From: Salinicola peritrichatus
GTDB taxonomy: Bacteria; Pseudomonadota; Gammaproteobacteria; Pseudomonadales; Halomonadaceae
Assembly: GCF_003206715.1 (NCBI RefSeq)
Contig: NZ_PZJU01000023.1
Span: forward strand, 1-33,067
Length of the DNA: 33,067 nucleotides
Direction of reading: 5' to 3'
Shown piece after piece: positions 16,356-25,436 of this stretch (within the stretch, counting starts at the first letter, position 1; each line of letters starts with the position of its first letter). The notes beneath the pieces are model-generated. The model made no database searches. It had not been told where the DNA came from and saw only the letters and a list, made by a program, of their open reading frames with translations. The translations under genes were made by a program, and so were the position numbers.

Positions 16356-16739
16356 TTAGCTGGCTTGCTGCTGGGCGACGAGGAACTGCGCCTCGCCATG
16401 GCCGAATGACCAGTCGGCGTCGGCGTTCTCTGTGATCACGATCATGATGCAGGCGGGATCGATATCGGCACGCTTGGCCAAGTCATCGACTACGCGCCGA
16501 TAGAACGCCTGCTTGGCCTGGCTGGCGCGACCGGCGCGCATGGTCAGTTGCAGGACCACTGAATCGCGGTGGCGATTCTGCAATTCGATCTGCTCAGCCG
16601 GCAGGGCCTGGATCAATTGGTAGCGATCGTCCGGAGGAAAGTCCAGTGTATCGATCACTGCCGCGTTGACGATGTCGGCGACTTTCTTGCGCCATAGAAC
16701 CGGGCGGTGGTCGGGGACGGAAATGGTCACGAGCGGCAT
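16356..16739 (-). CDS. Tautomerase-superfamily protein in the iol operon
   Basis: A 127-residue protein beginning M-P-L-V-T-I-S-V-P. Removing Met would leave the N-terminal proline that acts as general base in the 4-oxalocrotonate tautomerase superfamily. ATG 16739 was chosen over the longer upstream reading because AGGAGG lies a few bases before it and because it exposes Pro. Family features include R-Y-Q-L-I-Q and IMIVITENADADWSFGHGEAQF, as in the longer Tautomerase_2-type members. It follows iolA by 140 bases in the same direction, the last gene of the iolCDEA group. It might interconvert enol and keto pathway intermediates; no such step is established in inositol breakdown. Confidence 0.8.
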   Translation of the reverse strand: MPLVTISVPDHRPVLWRKKVADIVNAAVIDTLDFPPDDRYQLIQALPAEQIELQNRHRDSVVLQLTMRAGRASQAKQAFYRRVVDDLAKRADIDPACIMIVITENADADWSFGHGEAQFLVAQQQAS

Positions 16740-16829
16740 GACATAGCCTCCTGGGTTAAAGCAGCGGCGCAGGGCGCCAGGAGCACAGCGCACAAAACCG
16801 CAGCATGGTGGGACTATGCGAGGGTTTTG

Positions 16830-16881
16830 AGCACTGTGCGACACGCGACCTGCCCGCGCAGGGAGTTAGGCAGTGCTTTTT
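16830..16881 (+). other. Nested hairpin between iolA and the tautomerase gene
   Basis: AGCACTG (16830-16836) pairs with CAGTGCT (16871-16877), enclosing a CCTGC/GCAGG hairpin at 16849-16862. On the + strand the outer stem is followed by a run of T. On the minus strand, the direction of the iol genes, there is no T run. It could be a 3'-end protecting structure after iolA or a terminator facing antisense transcription. The long loop makes either call weak. Confidence 0.25.
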
Positions 16882-18382
16882 AGTGGGTGGGCATCGTGAA
16901 ATGGTTTGTCTCTTCCCGTATCCCGCTGGGCCAACGCTGCGTTATCGTCTTCATGCGCGTATAGAAGCGCACTCCGTCGCTGCCATGCATGTGCAGCGGA
17001 CCGAATAGCGAACGCTTCCAGCCGCCAAAGCTATGGAAGGCCATGGGTACCGGGATCGGCACGTTGACGCCGACCATGCCCACTTGGATCTGCTCGCAGT
17101 ATTGGCGTGCGGCATCGCCATCACGAGTGAATATCGCGGTACCGTTACCGAACTCATGAGCGTTGATCATCGCCACGGCTTCGTCGAAGCTGTTCGCCCG
17201 GGCAATGGCCAGTACCGGCCCGAAGATCTCCTCTGCATGGATGCGCATGCCCGGCTTGACGTGATCGAACAGCGTGCCGCCGATGAAGTAACCGTTGCCA
17301 GCGCCATCGACGACCGTCTCGCGACCATCGACGACCAGTTCCGCGCCTTCTTCGATGCCAGTGGCGATATAGCCCTTGACCTTCTCCAGGTGATCGCCAG
17401 TGATCAGAGGCCCCATGTCATTGTCGGGACCATCGACCAGGCCGGGGCCGACACGCAGGGTATCGAGTTTCTCAACTAGTTTGCTACGCAGGCGTCTGGC
17501 GGTTTCCTCACCGACCGGCACGGCCACTGAGATCGCCATGCAGCGCTCGCCCGCCGAACCGTAGGCCGCGCCCATCAGAGCATTTACTGCCTGATCGAGG
17601 TCGCCGTCGGGCATGATCACCATGTGATTCTTGGCGCCGCCCAAGGCCTGGACGCGCTTGCCATGGCTGGAGGCCGTGGCATAGATATATTCGGCGATCG
17701 GGGTGGAGCCGACGAAGCTTACCGCCTGCACGCGCTCGTCGGTGAGCAGCACGTCAACGGCTTCCTTGTCACCATTGACCACGTTGAACACGCCATCGGG
17801 CAGGCCGGCCTCGCTGAGCAGCTCGGCCAGGCGCATCGGCGTGGATGGGTCCTTTTCCGAGGGCTTCATGACGAAGGTATTGCCGCAGGCCAGGGCGATG
17901 GGGAACATCCACATCGGCACCATCGCCGGGAAGTTGAACGGCGAGATGCCGGCACACACACCCAGCGGCTGCATCATCGAGAAGCTGTCGACGCCGGTAC
18001 CGACGTTCATGGAATGTTCGCCCTTCTGCAGGTGCGGGATACCGCAGGCAAACTCGACGACTTCCAGGCCGCGAGTCAGCTCGCCCTTGGCATCGGAGAA
18101 CACCTTGCCGTGCTCGCTGGAAATCAGGCGTGCGATCTCGTCGGCGTGCTGTTCGACCAGCGCCTTGAACTTGAACAGAATACGCGCGCGCTTGAGGGCG
18201 GACATCTTCGACCACGTGGCGAAGGCCTGGTCGGCGCTGGCAATGGCCTCGCGGGTCTCGTCGGCGGAGGCCAGGGCAACCTGGGCGCTCTGCTCGCCGG
18301 TGGCGGGGTTGTAGACCGGGGCGAAGCGTTCGCTGCGGCCGGCCACGGTCGTGCCGTTGAGATAGTGGTGTATCTGGTTCAT
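16880..18382 (-). CDS. iolA: Methylmalonate-semialdehyde dehydrogenase (CoA-acylating), IolA/MmsA
   Basis: A 500-residue aldehyde dehydrogenase. It converts malonate semialdehyde, the last inositol-specific intermediate, to acetyl-CoA and CO2 with NAD and CoA; the same family serves valine breakdown with methylmalonate semialdehyde. The oxyanion Asn is N150 in [10 protein letters not shown], the NAD loop is [11 protein letters not shown] (222-232), QALGGAKNH (246-253) is characteristic of the CoA-acylating subgroup, and the nucleophile is C281 in AGERCMA. It starts 23 bases after the iolE stop, so it is co-transcribed. Length is normal. Confidence 0.93.
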   Translation of the reverse strand: MNQIHHYLNGTTVAGRSERFAPVYNPATGEQSAQVALASADETREAIASADQAFATWSKMSALKRARILFKFKALVEQHADEIARLISSEHGKVFSDAKGELTRGLEVVEFACGIPHLQKGEHSMNVGTGVDSFSMMQPLGVCAGISPFNFPAMVPMWMFPIALACGNTFVMKPSEKDPSTPMRLAELLSEAGLPDGVFNVVNGDKEAVDVLLTDERVQAVSFVGSTPIAEYIYATASSHGKRVQALGGAKNHMVIMPDGDLDQAVNALMGAAYGSAGERCMAISVAVPVGEETARRLRSKLVEKLDTLRVGPGLVDGPDNDMGPLITGDHLEKVKGYIATGIEEGAELVVDGRETVVDGAGNGYFIGGTLFDHVKPGMRIHAEEIFGPVLAIARANSFDEAVAMINAHEFGNGTAIFTRDGDAARQYCEQIQVGMVGVNVPIPVPMAFHSFGGWKRSLFGPLHMHGSDGVRFYTRMKTITQRWPSGIREETNHFTMPTH

Positions 18383-18405
18383 GTGATAGCCCTTTGACTC
18401 GTCAG

Positions 18406-19305
18406 TTACTTCGCGATGGTGAAGCCCGCCTGCTCGGCCAGCGAACGCAGGTTGTCATGTCCCATGCGGGCATAGGTGAGGGGGTGAGCAACCTGCGGAT
18501 CCTGCTCGGCCTCGACGACCAGCCAGCCCTCGTAGCCCGCTTCGCTGAGGTGCTGGAGCGTGGGTAGGAAGTCCACATTGCCATCGCCGGGAACGGTGAA
18601 CAGCCCATCGAGTACCCCGTTGAGGAAGCTCTTGTCGCGATTGCGCACATCATCGAGGACCGGGAATCGGATGTCCTTGCAGTGCACGTGCTTGATGCGT
18701 GAGGTGTAACGCTTGGCAATAGCTAGCGGGTTGCCGCCGGCACCTACCAGATGGCCCAGGTCGAGGAGCAGGCCCACCGAGTCGCGAGTATTGTCCATCA
18801 GACGTTCCACATTGGCCTGGCTTTCCACCACCGTGCCGAGATGGTGGTGGTAGGCCATGTGAACGCCCTGTTCCTTGAGGTAGTCACCGACAATGTCGAG
18901 CCCCTCGGTGAGGCGCTGCCATTCGGCATCGCTGAGGTGCGGGCGCTGCGACAGCGGGTGTGACTGGTTGCCGTGCACGCAGTGGGTCACCTCGCAGAAC
19001 ACCATGACCTTGGCGCCGCACTCCTTGAGCAGCGTCAGGTGGTCCTTGACCGCCTCGATCTCCTCCTCGGGGCTGCGCTCCAGCAACTGGCTGGAGTACC
19101 AGCCGGAGACCAGCGACAGATCATGGTCGCCGAGGACCTTCGACAGGGCCTCGGGGGTGCGCGGGAACTTGTGGCCCAGCTCGAAGCCGCTGAAACCGGC
19201 CTCGCGTCCCTCGGACAGGCAGGCCTCGAGTGGCGTGTCACCCCCCAGGCTGGGCAGGTCGTCGTTGGTCCAGGTGAGGGGATTGATACCCAGTCTTACG
19301 CTCAT
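18406..19305 (-). CDS. iolE: Myo-inosose-2 dehydratase IolE
   Basis: A 299-residue TIM-barrel enzyme that removes water from 2-keto-myo-inositol, giving the trihydroxycyclohexanedione used by IolD. The start is [16 protein letters not shown]. Family blocks are [82 protein letters not shown] and [10 protein letters not shown]. The metal-binding Glu, Asp, His and Glu are expected within these. ATG 19305 was chosen because the family start aligns there; the long upstream reading is frame noise inside iolD. It lies 52 bases after iolD and 23 before iolA. A paralogue at 4404-5327 is under a different regulator. Confidence 0.93.
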   Translation of the reverse strand: MSVRLGINPLTWTNDDLPSLGGDTPLEACLSEGREAGFSGFELGHKFPRTPEALSKVLGDHDLSLVSGWYSSQLLERSPEEEIEAVKDHLTLLKECGAKVMVFCEVTHCVHGNQSHPLSQRPHLSDAEWQRLTEGLDIVGDYLKEQGVHMAYHHHLGTVVESQANVERLMDNTRDSVGLLLDLGHLVGAGGNPLAIAKRYTSRIKHVHCKDIRFPVLDDVRNRDKSFLNGVLDGLFTVPGDGNVDFLPTLQHLSEAGYEGWLVVEAEQDPQVAHPLTYARMGHDNLRSLAEQAGFTIAK

Positions 19306-19357
19306 GGCGAACTCCCGAAAAAGGCTATTGTTGGTGATTCGATCATTGAGAGAGTCG

Positions 19358-21208
19358 TTACATGTTCTGCCACTGGCGGGCCTTGTAGGATTCGTAGCGC
19401 CGGCGCGCTTCCTCGACTTCAGAGCGTTCGGAGACCTCGGCCACTGCCACGTCCCACCAGGCGCCGCCCTCATCAGTGCCCACCAGCGGATCGGTGTCCA
19501 GGCTGATGACGTAGCTGACCGGTGACGCCTTGGCCCGCTCGAGGGCCGCTTCCAGCTCCTGGATGTTGCCGACATGCTCGGCGCGTGCACCAAGTGCTAT
19601 GGCGTGGGCGGCGAAATCGGTCTTCGGCGCGCCCTGCTCGACGCTCAGGCAATCATCGAGCAGGTTGTTGAAGCCAGGACCGCCACAAGCCTGCTGCAGG
19701 CGATGGATACAGCCGTAGCCACGATTGTCGAGCACTACGGCGATGATCTTGTGGCCCAGCATCACCGAGGTGGCGATCTCCGAGTTGAGCATCAGGTAGG
19801 AGCCGTCGCCGACCATCACGAACACTTCCGAGTCGGGCTTGGCCATCTTGGTGCCCAGGCCACCGGCCAGCTCGTAGCCCATGCACGAATAGCCATACTC
19901 CATGTGGTAGCCACGTGCGTAGCGGGTACGCCACAGCTTCTGCAGCTCGCCAGGCAGCCCACCGGCGGCGCACACCACAATGTCACGCTCGCCGGCGGCA
20001 CGGTTGACGGCGCCCACCACCTCGGCATCGGTGGGTAGGTCGGTGCCGCGGTCGGTGGTGGCAATGTCGACGGCCTTGTTCCACTCGCTGCGCAGCTTGG
20101 CGGCACGTTCGATCCATTCACCGTCGGGTTGCCAGCCAGCCAGGCCATCGGTGAGTTCGGGGAGGGTCAGGCGGGCGTCTCCAACCAGGGGCTGAGCCTT
20201 GTGCTTGACGGCATCGAACGAGGCAACGTTGAGACACAACAACTTGGCCTCGGGATTGATCATCGCCCGCGATCCGGACGCGAAGTCGCCCAGGCGCGTA
20301 CCCACGGCGATGATCAGGTCGGCCTCGGCGGCCAGGGTGTTGGTGGACGACGCGCCGGTGACGCCGATGGTGCCCATGTTCTGCTCATGGTCCCAGGGGA
20401 GCGCCCCTTTGCCGGCCTGGGTTTCGCCTACCGGCAGGTGGTAGGCGGAGACCAGCGCATCGAGTGCCTCGCGGGCATCGGCGTAATGTACGCCGCCACC
20501 GGCGACGACGAGGGGCTTGCGTGCCTGCTTGATCAGCTTGATGGCGTGGGCCAATTCGTCACGGTCGGCTGCCTGGCGGCGTGGTCGATGGACCTTCTCG
20601 TCGAAGAAGTGCACCGGGTAATCAAACGCCATGGTCTGCACGTCCTGCGGCATGGCCAGGGTGACCGGACCGCATTCGACAGGGTCGGTCAGAACGCGGA
20701 TCGCCTGGGGCAGCGAGGTGAGTAGCTGCTCGGGGCGGGTGATGCGATCGAAGAAACGGCTGACTGGTTTGAAGCAGTCGTTGGTGGTCAGCGTATGATC
20801 ATGGAAGTTCTCGATCTGTTGCAGGACCGGGTCCGGCAGGCGCGTGGCGAAGGTATCCCCGGGCAGGAACAGCACCGGCAGCCGGTTGACGTGCGCTACC
20901 GCGGCGGCAGTCACCATGTTGGTCGAGCCGGGACCGGCGGAGGCGGTGCAGGCCATCATCTGGCGACGGACGAGTGTCTTGGTATAGGCGATAGCGGCAT
21001 GCGCCATGCCCTGCTCGTTATGGGCGCGGTAGGTCGGCAATTGGTCGCGGGCGTGATAGAGCGCCTCGCCCAGCCCGGCAACGTTGCCGTGGCCGAAGAT
21101 CGCCCAGCAGCCCGCGAACAGTGGCTTGATCTCGCCGTCGATGTCGACTTTCTGGGCCGTCAGGTAGCGGATGACGGCCTGTGCCATGGTCAGACGAACG
21201 GTATTCAT
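19358..21208 (-). CDS. iolD: 3D-(3,5/4)-trihydroxycyclohexane-1,2-dione hydrolase IolD
   Basis: A 616-residue thiamine-diphosphate enzyme that opens the cyclitol ring to 5-deoxy-glucuronate. The N-terminal domain begins MNTVRLTMAQAVIRYL and carries FAGCWAIFGHGNVAGLGEAL. The C-terminal ThDP-binding motif runs from GDGSYLMLN (about residue 467) to LDNRGYG, and EYGYSCMGYELAGGLG precedes it. The start at 21208 overlaps the iolC stop by four bases (ATGA), giving translational coupling. Length and domain order are normal. Confidence 0.94.
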   Translation of the reverse strand: MNTVRLTMAQAVIRYLTAQKVDIDGEIKPLFAGCWAIFGHGNVAGLGEALYHARDQLPTYRAHNEQGMAHAAIAYTKTLVRRQMMACTASAGPGSTNMVTAAAVAHVNRLPVLFLPGDTFATRLPDPVLQQIENFHDHTLTTNDCFKPVSRFFDRITRPEQLLTSLPQAIRVLTDPVECGPVTLAMPQDVQTMAFDYPVHFFDEKVHRPRRQAADRDELAHAIKLIKQARKPLVVAGGGVHYADAREALDALVSAYHLPVGETQAGKGALPWDHEQNMGTIGVTGASSTNTLAAEADLIIAVGTRLGDFASGSRAMINPEAKLLCLNVASFDAVKHKAQPLVGDARLTLPELTDGLAGWQPDGEWIERAAKLRSEWNKAVDIATTDRGTDLPTDAEVVGAVNRAAGERDIVVCAAGGLPGELQKLWRTRYARGYHMEYGYSCMGYELAGGLGTKMAKPDSEVFVMVGDGSYLMLNSEIATSVMLGHKIIAVVLDNRGYGCIHRLQQACGGPGFNNLLDDCLSVEQGAPKTDFAAHAIALGARAEHVGNIQELEAALERAKASPVSYVISLDTDPLVGTDEGGAWWDVAVAEVSERSEVEEARRRYESYKARQWQNM

Positions 21209-23145
21209 GACAGGACTTCCTCTGCATTGGGCTGGGTGGAACGCAGCCGCTGCCATTCCTGGATCAGCTCGGCATAGTTGCCGGCGACTCTATCGATGAG
21301 CTGGTTGTCGTCGAGGGTGCCGGCCAGCCAGTCGCGGCTGGGCGCGGCGAACAGGGTGCGACCCACGGTGAATCCCTTGCACTGGCCATGGCGTGCGGCG
21401 ACAGCGAAGCCACGCTTCATGTCTTCCATAGGGGCGTCCAGTCCCAGCAACACCACACCACGACAGTGCGGGTCCTGCTCGTCGATGGCCCGATTCACCG
21501 CCTGCCAGCCCGCATCGGTAAGCGTCGGCAGCTTCCACCAGTCGGGGCGAATGCCCAGGTTGTAGAGCCGCGTCAGCGAGCGGGCCAGGGTCTGGTCGTC
21601 CACCTCGGCCTGATTGGGCGGAATCACTTCGATCAATAGCTCCAGGTGGTTGACACAGGCGGCCTGGTAGAGCTGGCGCAGGCGAGCTTCCTGCTCGAGA
21701 CGCAGGGCCAGCGGATCGTCCGGGTGGTAGAACACCAGACACTTGATGATGTGCTCGGCCGGCCAATAGCGGAACTGACTGCCCAGGTCGTTGCCATGCT
21801 GAAAGCGAAGCGGACGCGAGCTGGGCAGCTCGACGGGGCGGCCGATCCACCAGTGCTTGCCGGTGGCATCGTTGAGGGCATCCTGGCCGAACACGTCATC
21901 GACCAGGATGGCCGGAGTTTTCAAACCGGTACGCCGGGCGCCTTCCTCGGCAGCCCTTACCAGCAGTTGCTTGAGATGGGGGATGCGGGCCGGATCGGCC
22001 TTGACCTCGCGGGCCATGTCGGTGAGCTGGCGGCGATGGTCGAAGGCCAGCCCGCACACCTGTGGCCACTCGACGGGCACGCGGGTGGTGACCCGGTGCA
22101 GGTGGTTGAGCCGCTCGTCCCGGTCGGGACGCTTCACCGAGGCGCGGCGACCCAGATAGTCGAACAGTTCTTCCTCGGTGGGCATGGCCGGCGCACAGCC
22201 GTGGCGCGATACGACCAGCGCGCCGCAGGCGTTGGCGTAGGCAGCGCTGGTGGCCCACGCCTCGCCGCGCAGCCAGCCACGCAACAGGCCGCTCATGAAG
22301 GCATCGCCGGCGCCAAGCACGTTGAGTACCTCGACCTTGACGCCCTCGACCAGAATCCCGTCCTCGATGCGCTCTGGGATCTTGTCCTCGAACACCACGC
22401 AACCCAGGGCGCCGAGCTTGCAGACCAGCGTGGCATCGCTGATCTTGCGTACGTTGCGCAGTGCCTCGAGTGTGTCGATGCTCCCGCCGGCGATATGGAA
22501 TTCCTCTTCGGTGCCGACAATCAGATCGAAGTCTCTGAGCCAGCTCTGAAGATGTTGGGTGACCTGGTCATCGGCAATGAAGCGGGTCTCGCCGTCGCCG
22601 GGGTTAGTCAGTCCCCACAGCACCGGGCGGTAATCGATATCCAGCACCCGCTTCACGCCATGTTGTGCTGCGGCGTCGAGCGCCTTGCGGCAGGCTTTCT
22701 GGGTGGTTTCGGTGGACAGGTGGGTTCCGGTGATCACCAGGGCCTGAGCACGGGCAATGAAGTCGGGGTCGATGGCGTCGGCATCGATGGCCATGTCGGC
22801 GCAGTCGCGGCGGTAAAACAGCAGGGGAAAGCTGTCGCGGTCCTTGAGCGCCAGGAGAACCAGGCCGGTATGCCGCTCCGGGTCGGTCTGCAGGGCACTG
22901 GTATCGACACCGGCGCGCTCGAGTTCCTCGCGCACGAAGTTGCCCATCTGCTCGTTGCCGACCCGGGACAGCATGGCCGACTTGAGCCCCAGTCTCGCGG
23001 TACCGTAGGCCATGTTGCCGGAACTGCCGCCCAGGTACTTGGCGAAGCTGGAGACATCCTCCAGACGGCTGCCGATCTGTTCGGAATACAGGTCTACGGC
23101 GACCCTACCCAGGCAAATCAGGTCCAATGACTTGGTCTTGTTCAT
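21205..23145 (-). CDS. iolC: 5-dehydro-2-deoxygluconokinase IolC fused to a DUF2090 aldolase-like domain
   Basis: A 646-residue two-domain protein. Residues 1 to about 335 are a PfkB-type kinase: GGSSGN near 39-44, DIDYRP at 169-174, and the GAGDAF signature at 278-283 with catalytic Asp281. It phosphorylates 2-deoxy-5-keto-gluconate. Residues about 340-646 are the DUF2090 domain, a TIM-barrel aldolase-like module (VCGLAFDHRRQ, FGQDALNDATG, CLVFYHPDD, LGLDAPMEDM). This is thought to split the phosphorylated product into malonate semialdehyde and dihydroxyacetone phosphate. No separate iolJ is present in the window, which fits. It is first in the iolCDEA group, and an IolR-type palindrome lies 145 bases before the start. 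Confidence 0.92.
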   Translation of the reverse strand: MNKTKSLDLICLGRVAVDLYSEQIGSRLEDVSSFAKYLGGSSGNMAYGTARLGLKSAMLSRVGNEQMGNFVREELERAGVDTSALQTDPERHTGLVLLALKDRDSFPLLFYRRDCADMAIDADAIDPDFIARAQALVITGTHLSTETTQKACRKALDAAAQHGVKRVLDIDYRPVLWGLTNPGDGETRFIADDQVTQHLQSWLRDFDLIVGTEEEFHIAGGSIDTLEALRNVRKISDATLVCKLGALGCVVFEDKIPERIEDGILVEGVKVEVLNVLGAGDAFMSGLLRGWLRGEAWATSAAYANACGALVVSRHGCAPAMPTEEELFDYLGRRASVKRPDRDERLNHLHRVTTRVPVEWPQVCGLAFDHRRQLTDMAREVKADPARIPHLKQLLVRAAEEGARRTGLKTPAILVDDVFGQDALNDATGKHWWIGRPVELPSSRPLRFQHGNDLGSQFRYWPAEHIIKCLVFYHPDDPLALRLEQEARLRQLYQAACVNHLELLIEVIPPNQAEVDDQTLARSLTRLYNLGIRPDWWKLPTLTDAGWQAVNRAIDEQDPHCRGVVLLGLDAPMEDMKRGFAVAARHGQCKGFTVGRTLFAAPSRDWLAGTLDDNQLIDRVAGNYAELIQEWQRLRSTQPNAEEVLS

Positions 23146-23289
23146 AGCGTTTTCCTACGTGAGGCCGTCACCGTGTGCCTGCGCGAACGTTCACGTTGTT
23201 ATCAGGTGCTGCCGGCCAGTAAGGGTGTAGTCACGTCAGTCGAATCGTTAGAAACAACATAGAATTTAAATTTCAATATTTCAAATAAT

Positions 23290-23303
23290 AGAACAAAAAT
23301 TCC
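23290..23303. promoter_or_regulatory. IolR-type operator upstream of iolC
   Basis: On the minus strand this reads GGAATTTTTGTTCT, one base from the 14-base site before the NCS1 gene. It lies 145-158 bases before the iolC start, in an AT-rich stretch (23240-23303) with several TTTCAAAT-like repeats. The TTCTATACTTTGG box found at three other promoters is not present here at the same spacing. Confidence 0.6.
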
Positions 23304-23453
23304 TTTCCCGTTTCGAGCGCCTCCATCAAGGCCCAAAGTCAGCCTTTCACGCACTGCGTGGCAAAGCAGTACTGGGAGCCATGGCATGCCTGTTCGAGGC
23401 ATCCTTGCCTCGTGCCGGCCCGTTCTACCAGTGGCGGGATGGGCCGGTTTTTT
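23304..23453 (+). ncRNA. Candidate small RNA between iolG and iolC
   Basis: This intergenic stretch has no convincing protein gene. On the + strand it can fold into ACTGC/GCAGT (23353-23370), CGAGGC/GCCTCG (23395-23412) and a terminal CCGGCCC/GGGCCGG stem followed by six T. The series of hairpins ending in an intrinsic terminator is the usual look of a trans-acting sRNA. The 5' end is a guess: a promoter could lie in the AT-rich region around 23240-23300, next to the iolC operator. The alternative is simply a terminator blocking antisense transcription into iolG. Confidence 0.3.
23415..23453 (+). terminator. Strong intrinsic terminator on the + strand, facing the iolG 3' end
   Basis: CCGGCCC (23415-23421) and GGGCCGG (23441-23447) form a seven-pair GC stem, followed by TTTTTT at 23448-23453. 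On the minus strand, the direction of iolG, the stem is followed by CACGAGG with no T run. The structure therefore terminates rightward transcription, although no + strand gene precedes it. Confidence 0.65.
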
Positions 23454-23465
23454 CCTTGAGCAGTG

Positions 23466-24476
23466 TCAGGCGTAGAAGGCGGGACGATCGGGCATCTCGA
23501 TGCTTTCGATCTGTCCGCTCTCCTGCGCCTTGACGCAGGCATCGCTGGCAATGGCTGCGGCGTAGCCATCCCAGGACGACGGGCCGTCGACCGTGCCGTT
23601 GGCGACCCCATCGATGAAGGCCTGAAGTTCGACGTCGAAGGCATCGCCGAAACGTTTCTTCCAGTCCTGCAGGACTTCGTTGGAATGCTGTCCGGCCTGT
23701 CGGAAGGTCAGGCTCTGTGGCTCGGGCAGGTGGGCAATACCCTCTTCGCCGATCACGTCGCACTGGATGTCGTAGCCGTACTGGCAGTTGACGAAGACTT
23801 CGACGTCGATGCGCACGCCCTGGATGGTCTCGAGCAGTACGATCTGTGGATCCTCGACCTTGCTGTGGGCGTGGCGCGTCTTGCGCGGGAAAACGACCTG
23901 GGCGGTGGCGTAGTCGTCGTCGAGCAGCCAGCGGAAGGTGTCCAGCTCATGGATCAGGGTGTCGTGGATCGCCATGGGCGTGACGTAGCGCTCGGGGACC
24001 GTCGGGTTGCGGTGGGCCGCGTGAATCATCAGCGGCTCGCCGAGGCGATTGGCGTCGATGGCCTCCTTCATCAACTGATAGCCGCTGTCGTAACGGCGCA
24101 TGAAGCCCACCTGGACCCGGCGCTGACCACCCTCGATCTCGGCATCGATGATGTTGCGACAACCCTGTGCAGTGGTAGCCAGGGGCTTTTCGCAGAAGAC
24201 GTACTTGCCGGCCTGGATGGCGGCGAGTACATATTCTTCGTGAGTGCCGCCCCATGACGTCACCATGACGGCATCGACGTCGTCGGCCTGGATCAGCTCC
24301 AGGCCGCTATCGTAGACCCGGGCGTCCAGACCGAGGCGGTCAACGACTGCGCGCGCCTGATCGGCATTGACGTCGCTGACGGCAACGATGCGCCCGTCGG
24401 TGAGGGATTGGGTGATGCGCCGCGCATGCTCTTCGCCGATCATGCCGGTACCGATGATGCCAATGCTGACAGTCAT
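23466..24476 (-). CDS. iolG: Inositol 2-dehydrogenase IolG
   Basis: A 336-residue Gfo/Idh/MocA enzyme that oxidises myo-inositol to 2-keto-myo-inositol with NAD, the first step of the pathway. It has the Rossmann motif [14 protein letters not shown] (residues 5-18) and [11 protein letters not shown]97, D172 and H176 match the numbering I recall for the catalytic triad of the Bacillus subtilis enzyme. [10 protein letters not shown] (124-133) and AAHRNP are also typical of true IolG. It starts 12 bases after iolH, the last gene of the leftward iolI-iolH-iolG group. About 160 bases separate it from the iolC operator. Confidence 0.93.
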   Translation of the reverse strand: MTVSIGIIGTGMIGEEHARRITQSLTDGRIVAVSDVNADQARAVVDRLGLDARVYDSGLELIQADDVDAVMVTSWGGTHEEYVLAAIQAGKYVFCEKPLATTAQGCRNIIDAEIEGGQRRVQVGFMRRYDSGYQLMKEAIDANRLGEPLMIHAAHRNPTVPERYVTPMAIHDTLIHELDTFRWLLDDDYATAQVVFPRKTRHAHSKVEDPQIVLLETIQGVRIDVEVFVNCQYGYDIQCDVIGEEGIAHLPEPQSLTFRQAGQHSNEVLQDWKKRFGDAFDVELQAFIDGVANGTVDGPSSWDGYAAAIASDACVKAQESGQIESIEMPDRPAFYA

Positions 24477-24488
24477 GATGATTCCTCG

Positions 24489-25391
24489 TTATTTCCAGTA
24501 TTTATCGACATAGCGCTGGATTTCCTCGCGCATGAAGCGCGAGGACTGCTCGGCGCGTTCTTCCCAGGCGAAGACGCAGGCGGTCATGATGCCGTCGAAG
24601 CCGACATCGGCGAGTGTCTTGAAGAACAGGTCCCAGTCCACTTCGCCTTCACCGATATTCAGGTGCTGATGGACGCGAGCGGTGGAGCCGGGGGGATTGA
24701 TGATGTAGCGCAGCCCCGATGAGGCCTTGTGATTGAAGGTATCGGCGACGTGCACGTGGGCCAGTACCGGCGCACAGTCGCGGATCATCTGTTCCATGTC
24801 GTCGCCGAAGTGGAAGGTATGCGGCGCGCAGTAAAGGAACTTGACATTGTTCGAGTTGACCGTGCGAATCATGTCCACGGCCGGGTGTAGTGTCTCGACG
24901 AAATCGTCGGGGTGGGGCTCGACATTGAGCTGGATGCCTTCGCGTTCGAGGATCGGCACTAGTTCCTCCATGGAGCGCCACCAGGAAGCCTCGCTCGACT
25001 CAGTGGTCGCGCCGCCTTGGCAGCAGCTCGAACAGCTGCCGCGCTCGGGGTGCGGGCCACGTCCGAACTCGGAGTTCATGGTATCCACGCCCAGTTCCAC
25101 GGCGATCTCGATGGCTTTCTTCCAGTACTTCACTGCCGCCTGACGCTCGTCCTCGTGGGGGCTGGCCCAGCGGTACATGGGCAGTAGAGAGGAGAGCTGG
25201 ACATCATGATTCCTGAGTGATTTCTTGAAGGACTGCAGGCGCTCGGGGTAGACGCGAGGATGCACGAACCAGTCGAGAAAATCGGCGCGAGGCGACAGTT
25301 CGATGTACTCGTAGCCCAACTCGGCTGCCAGACGTGGCAGATCGTCGAGTGGCACGTGGCGGTGCATGAACGGATCCAGGGTGATTTTCAT
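24489..25391 (-). CDS. iolH: Sugar phosphate isomerase/epimerase, IolH-like
   Basis: A 300-residue TIM-barrel protein of the AP-endonuclease-2-like family that holds IolE, IolH and IolI. The start MKITLDPFMHRHVPLDD has a good AAGGAG eight bases upstream. Blocks such as EYIELSPRADFLDWF, TMNSEFGRGP, LNVEPHPDDFVET, FHFGDDM, HVHVADTFNH and HQHLNIGEGEVDW supply the expected metal-binding Glu, Asp and His. The cysteine-rich GSCSSCC (118-124) in a loop is unusual. IolH function is not firmly settled in any organism. It lies between iolI and iolG in one operon. Confidence 0.8.
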   Translation of the reverse strand: MKITLDPFMHRHVPLDDLPRLAAELGYEYIELSPRADFLDWFVHPRVYPERLQSFKKSLRNHDVQLSSLLPMYRWASPHEDERQAAVKYWKKAIEIAVELGVDTMNSEFGRGPHPERGSCSSCCQGGATTESSEASWWRSMEELVPILEREGIQLNVEPHPDDFVETLHPAVDMIRTVNSNNVKFLYCAPHTFHFGDDMEQMIRDCAPVLAHVHVADTFNHKASSGLRYIINPPGSTARVHQHLNIGEGEVDWDLFFKTLADVGFDGIMTACVFAWEERAEQSSRFMREEIQRYVDKYWK

Positions 25392-25436
25392 GCGTTGCTC
25401 CTTCATGATGTTGGGTGTTTTGTTCGTGATGTCGGT

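Noticed and set aside
16209-16409. Small + strand open frame of 66 residues upstream of the NCS1 gene
   Set aside because: It overlaps the operator region and runs antisense into the tautomerase 3' end. There is no ribosome site and no recognisable protein features.
21646-23130. Open frame of 494 residues on the + strand
   Set aside because: It is the antisense of iolC, whose two domains are unmistakable. The predicted protein shows only low-complexity Gly/Ala/Val/His-rich sequence.
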